Shown piece by piece: positions 1 through 5,400 of a stretch of 6,264 bases of DNA. The notes under the pieces are model-generated. The model did not search any database. It saw only the letters and a program-made list of their open reading frames with translations, and was not told where the DNA came from. Position 1 is the first letter of the stretch. Every line of letters starts with the position of its first letter. The DNA is from an uncultured bacterium (GTDB taxonomy: Bacteria > Patescibacteriota > Minisyncoccia > Phycocordibacterales > UBA9973). Where the stretch lies: contig CAIQBF010000062.1 in NCBI GenBank assembly GCA_903869975.1, positions 1-6,264 of the forward strand. Direction: 5' to 3'. Position numbers and translations under genes: made by a program.

Positions 1-33
1 CTAGCCAACTATCTAGTTTCGGTTTCAGTATAT

Positions 34-65
34 AAAAAAAGCACCTTTTGCAAGGTGCTTTTTTT
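34..65 (-). terminator. Intrinsic terminator, probably bidirectional
   Basis: A perfect 14-bp inverted repeat (34-47 pairs with 52-65) has a GC-bearing core, GCACCTT/AAGGTGC, a 4-nt loop and seven A on one side and seven T on the other. Read on the minus strand it lies 4 nt beyond the tRNA-Thr 3' end and would end the rpsB-tsf-tRNA transcript. Because the A and T tracts are symmetric, it could equally stop a plus-strand gene entering from the left, outside the window. Confidence 0.9.
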
Positions 66-69
66 CTTG

Positions 70-142
70 AGCCGCTTCCCAGATTCGAACTGGGGACCTT
101 CAATTTACAAAATTGTTGCTCTACCAACTGAGCTAAAGCGGC
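70..142 (-). tRNA. tRNA-Thr (anticodon UGU)
   Basis: This is a complete cloverleaf on the minus strand. The 7-bp acceptor stem is perfect (GCCGCTT/AAGCGGC). The D arm is GCTC-AGTTGGTA-GAGC, the anticodon loop is TTTGTAA with anticodon TGT, and the T arm is CCCAG-TTCGAAT-CTGGG. Anticodon UGU reads ACA and makes this threonyl-tRNA; the overall pattern resembles bacterial tRNA-Thr. The anticodon stem has an A27-A43 mismatch above four good pairs. The discriminator base is T, and CCA is not encoded (the bases after it are CAAG), so the CCA-adding enzyme would be needed. No convincing promoter lies just upstream, so it is probably cut from the rpsB-tsf transcript. The 3' trailer is only 4 nt before the terminator stem. 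Confidence 0.95.
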
Positions 143-160
143 CTATGGGTTTCCCCATAG
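143..160 (-). repeat. Hairpin touching the tRNA-Thr 5' end
   Basis: CTATGGG (143-149) and CCCATAG (154-160) form a 7-bp perfect stem with a 4-nt loop. It begins at the base directly before nucleotide 1 of the tRNA. In a cotranscribed precursor it would sit at the RNase P cleavage site. It has no U tract, so it is not a normal intrinsic terminator. Confidence 0.6.
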
Positions 161-186
161 TAGCATATTTAAAAATATATGCTACT
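159..186 (-). repeat. Hairpin overlapping the stop codon of the small membrane-protein gene
   Basis: AGTAGCATAT (159-168) pairs perfectly with ATATGCTACT (177-186): 10 bp with an 8-nt A/T loop. On the minus strand the 5' arm contains the TAG stop (184-182) of the upstream gene. Its outer end shares two bases with the next hairpin, so the two may compete. There is no U run after it. A role in separating or processing the mRNA and tRNA parts of the transcript is possible but inferred. Confidence 0.55.
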
Positions 187-586
187 CCTCTTTGGTTTCC
201 GTACTTTCGCCGTGAATGGCGGTGGATACTTCATCTTTGCGCGCCCTAATGTTTCTAATGAACTTTGATGGTCGTCCGCCGGCTGGCAGATGGCCATTTT
301 TGTGCAGGACGAGGGTCAAACGCTTCTTGATCCACCGGTCTATTCTCTTGATCGAATTTGAAATTATAATCCAGAGCTTGAGAGCAAGTAGTACGAAGTG
401 GTGAATGCTAAAGGTAAGCAGTTCGCCGAGTCGTACTCGAATGCTCTCGATCGATAAGTCTGTCCAGTCTGCTTCCTCATACGAGCCCTCAAGGATCCGC
501 CGTGTGCGGAACTGCCAGATCTTGCGCGCGATCATGGCGAAGGCGAGCGAAGTGGCAAATAGATAGAGGGCAATAGTGAATATCAT
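182..586 (-). CDS. Small membrane protein of unknown function, downstream of tsf
   Basis: I do not recognise the family. From the ATG at 586 the product is 134 residues. Residues 2-20 (IFTIALYLFATSLAFAMIA) form a hydrophobic segment followed by Arg/Lys. An acidic stretch lies around 34-48. A second hydrophobic segment spans about 57-77. The rest is strongly basic (80-120), then a short acidic tail TESTKEE-like in composition (ends TKEE). This suggests a two-pass membrane protein with a positively charged cytoplasmic tail, perhaps able to touch RNA or ribosomes, though that is speculation. A GTG start at 613 would add nine polar residues; ATG 586 is preferred because it puts the hydrophobic segment at the N terminus. 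Neither start has a clear ribosome binding site. The gene begins 50 nt after tsf on the same strand and is followed by tRNA-Thr, so it is probably in the same transcript. Being open, in register and membrane-like argues that it is real. Confidence 0.7.
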   Translation of the reverse strand: MIFTIALYLFATSLAFAMIARKIWQFRTRRILEGSYEEADWTDLSIESIRVRLGELLTFSIHHFVLLALKLWIIISNSIKRIDRWIKKRLTLVLHKNGHLPAGGRPSKFIRNIRARKDEVSTAIHGESTETKEE

Positions 587-636
587 ATGGTTACTTTTGT
601 GCACAGGGGGCACACGCTATATCGATATATCTTGGA

Positions 637-1410
637 TTACGCGGTTGCGACGCGAACGTAGCTTACGAGTGTAGCGCCGCTTGCTTTAAGGAGCGCTTCG
701 ATCGTCTGGTCAGGGTTCTTGATGAACGACTGGTCGAGGAGTGTGCGTTCTTTGAAGAACGTGTCGATCTTTCCAGCGAGCATTTTTTCTTTGATATCTT
801 CCGGCTTGTTGCTTGCAGCAACCTCTTCGGCAAACATAGCTTTGACTTTGTCAGTTGCCTCAGCAGGAACATCTGCACGAGTTTTATATTCAGGGTTCAT
901 CGCAGCGACATGCATGGCAACATCACGAGCGACCTCAGGAGATCCTCCGGAAAGTCCGACGATAGTACCAACACGACCGTCGTGGATGTACACGCCAACA
1001 ACTGGAGCCTCTACGGTAACAATCTCTCCGAGCTGCACGTTTTCTCCGAGCTTCTGTACTCCCATGGATACAAGTTCTGTTGCAATCGCTTTTGCTGCCT
1101 CTTCACCTTCGCTAATAGCTTTGTCTGCGATTGCTGTTGCAATAGCGACGAAGTCAGCGTTCTTTGCGACGAAGTCTGTCTCGCAGCGGAGAACGACAAG
1201 CATAGCTTTGCCGTCACGTTCGCCTTTGGCGATCGTACCAGCGGTTGCTTCGCGGTAAGATTTCTTTGCTGCGATTTCTGTTGATTTCTTCTTGAGGATA
1301 AGGAGAGCCTTTTCCATGTCGCCCTCTGCTTCTTCGAGAGCCTTCTTGCACTGCATGACTGAAACGCCGGTTTTATCGCGGAGTTCCTTTACTTGTTCCG
1401 TTGTGATCAT
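637..1410 (-). CDS. tsf: Translation elongation factor Ts (EF-Ts)
   Basis: EF-Ts is the cytoplasmic nucleotide exchange factor that drives GDP off EF-Tu so that EF-Tu can be reloaded with GTP. The product is 257 residues. The N-terminal UBA-like domain (about 1-45) holds the first family signature, LRDKTGVSVMQCKKAL (10-25). The second signature region carries ETDFVAKN (77-84), with the Asp79-Phe80 pair that in known structures intrudes near the Mg site of EF-Tu. The core subdomains continue through HVAAMNPEY (167-175) and LLDQSFIKNPDQT (224-236). The protein stops soon after SYVRVA, so it lacks the extra C-terminal helical module of the 283-residue E. coli protein. The start is set at ATG 1410, where the UBA domain begins; a longer open frame to 1569 only covers the end of rpsB in another frame. 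The gene follows rpsB by 19 nt, the classic rpsB-tsf pairing. No good Shine-Dalgarno precedes it (TATAATCACTCT), so coupling to rpsB translation is likely. Confidence 0.97.
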   Translation of the reverse strand: MITTEQVKELRDKTGVSVMQCKKALEEAEGDMEKALLILKKKSTEIAAKKSYREATAGTIAKGERDGKAMLVVLRCETDFVAKNADFVAIATAIADKAISEGEEAAKAIATELVSMGVQKLGENVQLGEIVTVEAPVVGVYIHDGRVGTIVGLSGGSPEVARDVAMHVAAMNPEYKTRADVPAEATDKVKAMFAEEVAASNKPEDIKEKMLAGKIDTFFKERTLLDQSFIKNPDQTIEALLKASGATLVSYVRVATA

Positions 1411-1429
1411 AGAGTGATTATATACCGAA

Positions 1430-2125
1430 TTAATTCTGCTTGTAAGCGTCAGCGAGGTGCTTGACGAGGAATTCGATCGAAGTGCGTGATGCGTCGTTTG
1501 CAAGGATAGGGTAGGTGACAGCCGTGATATCACAGTCAGTTGAACCGATAGCGATAGTTGGGATTCCAAGGCGAGTAGCTTCTTTGACTGCGATCTCTTC
1601 TTTTTTCGGGTCGACGATGAGGAGCGCGTCAGGGATTCCTTTGAGCGCTACGATACCGCTAAAGAGCTCTTCCATCTTCGCGACTTCGCGGGCGATGAGG
1701 AGCTGTTCTTTCTTGGTGTATTTCTTCTGGAGGTCTCCGCTGATCTTTGCTGCACGGAGTTCTTCGAGACGATTAAGACGCTTTTTGATCTCAGGGAAGT
1801 TGGTGATGATACCTCCAACCCAGCGAGTAGTGACAAACGGAAGACCGAGGCTCTCTGCTGCTGCACGAGTAGCTTCTTTTGCTTCAGGCTTTGAACCGAC
1901 GAAGATAACAGTCTTGCCTTTTTCTCCGAGTGATTTCATGAAAGCAGCTGCTTCCGTGAGCATAACCTCAGATTTCTCGATATCGATGATATCGACCTTG
2001 TTCTTTGTAGCGAAGAGGTGCTTCGCTACGCTTGGGTGACGGCGTGTACGGGAGTACCCGAAATGAGCGCCGACGGTAAAGAGCTCTTTTGCGAGAGCGG
2101 ATGCTGCGTTGCTGTTTTCTGACAT
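1430..2125 (-). CDS. rpsB: 30S ribosomal protein S2
   Basis: S2 is a late-assembling protein of the small ribosomal subunit, sitting between head and body and helping to bind S1 where S1 exists. The product is 231 residues from ATG 2125 (E. coli S2 has 241). The first signature region reads LFTVGAHFGYSRTRRHP (15-31). The conserved RWVGGIITNF is at 101-110. The charged coiled-coil arm typical of S2 spans about 110-155. The second signature reads PDALLIVDPKKEEIAVKEA (165-183), followed by GIPTIAIGSTDCD and a divergent version of the usual IPGNDDA segment (PILANDASRTS, 206-216). A GTG two codons upstream (2131) is an alternative start; ATG is preferred. No strong Shine-Dalgarno is visible. The gene opens the minus-strand unit with tsf. 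Regulation through the structured leader upstream is plausible because S2 represses its own mRNA in E. coli. Confidence 0.97.
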   Translation of the reverse strand: MSENSNAASALAKELFTVGAHFGYSRTRRHPSVAKHLFATKNKVDIIDIEKSEVMLTEAAAFMKSLGEKGKTVIFVGSKPEAKEATRAAAESLGLPFVTTRWVGGIITNFPEIKKRLNRLEELRAAKISGDLQKKYTKKEQLLIAREVAKMEELFSGIVALKGIPDALLIVDPKKEEIAVKEATRLGIPTIAIGSTDCDITAVTYPILANDASRTSIEFLVKHLADAYKQN

Positions 2126-2260
2126 AGACACAATAGTGTGGCTTCCGGTCGGTGACCGTAGGCCTTAATTAGATAATGCGATCCGTTCTTAAGCATTTCA
2201 GCTTGGCCATTTCTGGCCGAACAGGGAAGGTGACACAAGTCGGGACTCCCCACGGAAAGC
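2126..2260 (-). promoter_or_regulatory. Candidate structured 5' leader of rpsB
   Basis: If transcription starts just after the extended -10 described next, rpsB has a leader of about 135 nt. On the minus strand it contains GGCCA-GAAA-TGGCC (a stem capped by a GNRA tetraloop, about 2206-2219), CGGTC-ACC-GACCG (2146-2158), and ACAC-TATT-GTGT (2128-2139). The last ends 2 nt before the ATG and could hide the start site. No coding sequence is apparent. In E. coli and relatives S2 binds an rpsB leader to repress rpsB-tsf; similar control here is an inference, and I see no match to the published motif. Confidence 0.4.
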
Positions 2261-2266
2261 CCTTGC

Positions 2267-2295
2267 AATATATCAGAAATATGGCTTTTTGAATA
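2267..2295 (-). promoter_or_regulatory. Probable rpsB-tsf promoter
   Basis: On the minus strand TGATATATT (2275-2267) is an extended -10: TG, one base, then TATATT (5 of 6 to TATAAT). The hexamer 17 bp upstream, TATTCA (2295-2290), is a poor -35. A better -35-like TTGTCA lies slightly further up (2304-2299), but 17 bp from it stands only TATTTC. The start of transcription would be near 2260. Confidence 0.45.
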
Positions 2296-2297
2296 TA

Positions 2298-2325
2298 TTG
2301 ACAAAAATGTAATTAATTGTATGAA
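2298..2325 (+). promoter_or_regulatory. Possible upstream promoter for the large secreted protein gene
   Basis: TTGACA (2298-2303), a perfect -35, is followed after 16 bp by TATGAA (2320-2325), a 4 of 6 -10. It faces the large plus-strand gene and lies back to back with the rpsB promoter region. The A/T-rich context makes chance matches easy. Confidence 0.3.
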
Positions 2326-2363
2326 TTGTGCCTTCATCACAACATACTAGGCTACGAATATCG

Positions 2364-2392
2364 CATTGTGAATCGTGGCTCTGTGCTATAAT
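2364..2392 (+). promoter_or_regulatory. Main candidate promoter for the large secreted protein gene
   Basis: TGCTATAAT (2384-2392) is a perfect extended -10. The hexamer at 17 bp spacing is CATTGT (2364-2369), which is weak, as often tolerated with an extended -10. Transcription would start near 2399, giving an A/T-rich leader of about 53 nt before ATG 2452. That leader contains no recognisable Shine-Dalgarno (bases before the ATG are CTACCCGTTATTTCG). Confidence 0.55.
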
Positions 2393-2451
2393 TAAAAAGT
2401 TTTTAAAAATAGATTACGTAATTATTAAATTTCCCTCTACCCGTTATTTCG

Positions 2452-5400
2452 ATGAAAATCCACAGAAGCCTCATTGCCGCGTCACTTTCCGCCATATTTA
2501 TATGTGCCGGTGTCTTTTTTGTATCAGTGCCTGCCCATGCGGCGACGTTGATGACTGACACCTTCACGAGCACTACGATTGATACCTCTAAATGGACTGA
2601 AACTGATACGGGGGGTGCGGGAGGTTCGAGTGGAAATATCCAGACTTTTACCGGGAGCTCGAATGGACTTTACATAAAAGGTAACACCTCATGGGGTGGC
2701 AATAACCTCAAGACGGCAAACACCTATAGTCGTGCAACATACAATGTGACTCTTGAGGCCGATATTACTGTTGCTGACTGTACCTCGGGTACTTACTATC
2801 CTTCATTTGGATACGGTCGTCCATACGACACACTTACCGGTACGGCTGACTATATTTTCTATTACCCTGTGAACGGTCCGATAACCGGCAACTATTATGC
2901 TACGGGGACTGGAGGCGCGACTGAAAACAAGACATACGCATTCACTTGTACCAACAATACTCCATACCACATCAAGCTCACGATGAAAACGGGTGGTGGG
3001 TATGACTTGTTTATCAACAACAGTGTAACTGCAAACATCACATCGACAGCGGGTACAGTAAACGGAGTTTTTTATTTCCAGCAATACGCTAGTTCCGCAA
3101 CGCCGACAAAAATAACGAACGTAAACATTTACGATAGTTCTGTTGTGACCGCTCCTGATGCACCGACAAGTCTCTCTACCACTCCGGGCAACTTGCAGAT
3201 GGGGCTGTCGTGGACTGCTCCTGCTTCAAACGGCGGAGCCGCTATTACTGACTATGTGATCGAATACCGCACTGGTGGAGGAGCATATTCAACTTTCTCT
3301 GATGGTACGTCGACATCTACTTCGGCAACAGTCACCGGACTTACAAACGGTACGAGTTATGACTTTCGTGTTTCGGCGGTGAATTCAGCGGGCACCGGAA
3401 CCGCGTCGAGCGTCGCGACTGCGACACCTATCGCCGGCGCACCAGGAGCGCCGACATCGCTTGCGAGTACGACATCGGTCGCGCAGCAAGTCGACCTTAC
3501 GTGGACCGCGCCAGTTTCCGATGGAGGATCTGCGATTACTGACTACACTATTGAATATGCTGTGCATGGCGGAGCATATTCGACGTTCGCTGACGGCACT
3601 TCGACTGCAACCTCAGCAAGCGTAACTGGACTTACGAACAACACGCAATATGACTTCCGTGTGAAGACAGTGAATGCGAGTGGTACGAGCGGTGCTTCAA
3701 ACGTGGTTTCGGATACGCCGTATTCCTATGTGCTTGTCGAACGATTTACCGGAACAACAATTAACGGTACAAATTGGACAGAAGTTGATCCAACTGGAAC
3801 CGGAGGTACTACTGGAAAAGTACGGCAGAATGGGTCACTGACAGTGCAGGGTATCGGAGCATTTGCTTCGCAAAATGGGCTCTATACTGTCTCTACTTAC
3901 GATCGCTCGAGCTCTGATATTAGTATGGAGGTTACAGTTACGAGCTCTACCTGTCCGGGTATCGGAGCTGATTTTGGATACGGAAATCTTAATTTTGCAT
4001 CAGGGTCGGCTGGCGGAGCATATATCATGACTCAGGTAGGGGCGAATTGGTATTTATATTACTGGGTTAATGGAGCAAACCAGAGTCTTGTTTCTCCGGT
4101 GCTGTTGTCTGGAGTCACGTGTTCAGCTGGAGTTCCAAACACGTTTAGACTTGTCGCTAGGACAGGGGGTACTGGAGGTGTCGATGTATACGCTAACGGT
4201 TCGGGGACAGCAGCAGCTTCGATTCTTACCAGTGGGGGAACTTTTTCAAACAAGGCGTTTTTTCTTGGAGCATATGATTCTGCTGGACTAACTACGACGT
4301 ATGATGATGTAAAAATTGTTGGACCGGCTACCATACCTTCAGCGCCAAGTAGCCTCTCAGGAACTGCTGGTGATGCACAGGTCGCGCTTACCTGGAGTGT
4401 TCCATCTACCAATGGAGGCTCTGCTCTTACTGACTATGTTGTTCAGTATCGTCTGACTGCTGCTGGCGGAGCATATTCAACTTTCTCTGACGGTACATCA
4501 ACTTCAACATCTGCAACGGTTACGGGGCTTACCAATGGTGCCTGCTACGATTTTCAAGTCGCAGCAGTGAATGGTATTGGTACGAGTGCGTATTCGACCG
4601 CGGAAACAAACAAGTGTCCGGTTTCTGTAACGCCAGGTGCACCGACAGCGTTGGCGGCTTCAATTGCTGGATTTACTAATTTGAATGACTGGGTCACTGG
4701 TTCGTATATTTTTGCTGACCCAAATGGAGACTCCGAAGGGGTGAGTACGTATCGTTGGTTGAGCGCCACGACGCTTGGTGGCGTCTACTCGGCTATCCCC
4801 GGTGCGACATCGCTTAACTACAATATCGCGTCGAGTGATTTGGGAAACTATTTAAAGTTTGAAGTCACGCCGGTGTCTACCGTTAGTCCGACTACTGGCT
4901 CAGCAGTGCTCTCAAGTGGTATCGGCCCTATCGGTACCGACTCGGCCTATTTCAACCAGATTATGTCGGTCGGGCAGAGTCTTTCGATCGGTATCAACAC
5001 GGGGTCGTCTCTCACGACTACTCAGCCGTATAACAATAAAATGCTGACGATCGGATCTTCGAGTGGTACCGGAGGAGGAATCGGTAGCGGTACAAGCTTT
5101 ACTGCGCTTGTAGAAAATGGAGGTCTCGAGTCTCCGGGAAGTTCGATAGCCAATACTATTACCTCAAACGTCCCGAGTAATCTTTTTGACGCTGTTGTTT
5201 CAAACAACGGTGCGAACGGGTATGCATACTCACAACTTAAACAGGGCACTGTTCAGTACACTGTTGGTACGACTCAAACAACAAATATAAAAGCGGCCGC
5301 GCTCGGCGTAAGCAGCCGTATTGCGCGTGTCGTTGGTATTACAAACATTCACGGCGAGACTGATAACCACAATGAGATACTCGCAGGTACTGCACATGCA

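Noticed and set aside
101..113. Reading the tRNA anticodon as GTA (Tyr)
   Set aside because: It would need a shifted anticodon stem and an extra base after the D stem, and a Tyr tRNA should have a long variable arm. The standard fold gives TGT (Thr).
55..249. Plus-strand open frame of 64 codons
   Set aside because: It runs through the terminator, the antisense of the tRNA and the end of the membrane-protein gene; it is a chance frame.
719..1258. Plus-strand open frame of 179 codons opposite tsf
   Set aside because: It is antisense to a clearly conserved EF-Ts gene, has a Ser/Thr/Ala-rich composition typical of a shadow frame, and shows no family motif.
1411..1569. N-terminal extension of EF-Ts up to 1569
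   Set aside because: The extra 53 residues overlap the rpsB end in another frame, are Ser/Thr-rich, and match nothing in EF-Ts, whose UBA domain begins at ATG 1410.
1515..2039. Plus-strand open frame of 174 codons opposite rpsB
   Set aside because: It lies fully antisense to S2 and has shadow-type composition with no recognisable domain.
2026..2340. Minus-strand open frame of 104 codons covering the rpsB leader
   Set aside because: It overlaps the rpsB start in another frame, crosses the predicted promoter and has no family features.
2503..2508. Cys18 as a lipoprotein attachment site
   Set aside because: The residues before it (IFI) do not form a lipobox, and a normal signal-peptidase I site PAHA lies downstream.
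2328..2558. Plus-strand open frame of 76 codons
   Set aside because: It overlaps the promoter and the signal-peptide codons of the large gene in another frame; the downstream frame has a clear signal peptide and domains.
3280..4479. GGAGCATAT recurring five times in the large gene
   Set aside because: Most copies encode Gly-Ala-Tyr in protein repeats; spacing is irregular, so this is not a CRISPR array or DNA repeat in its own right.
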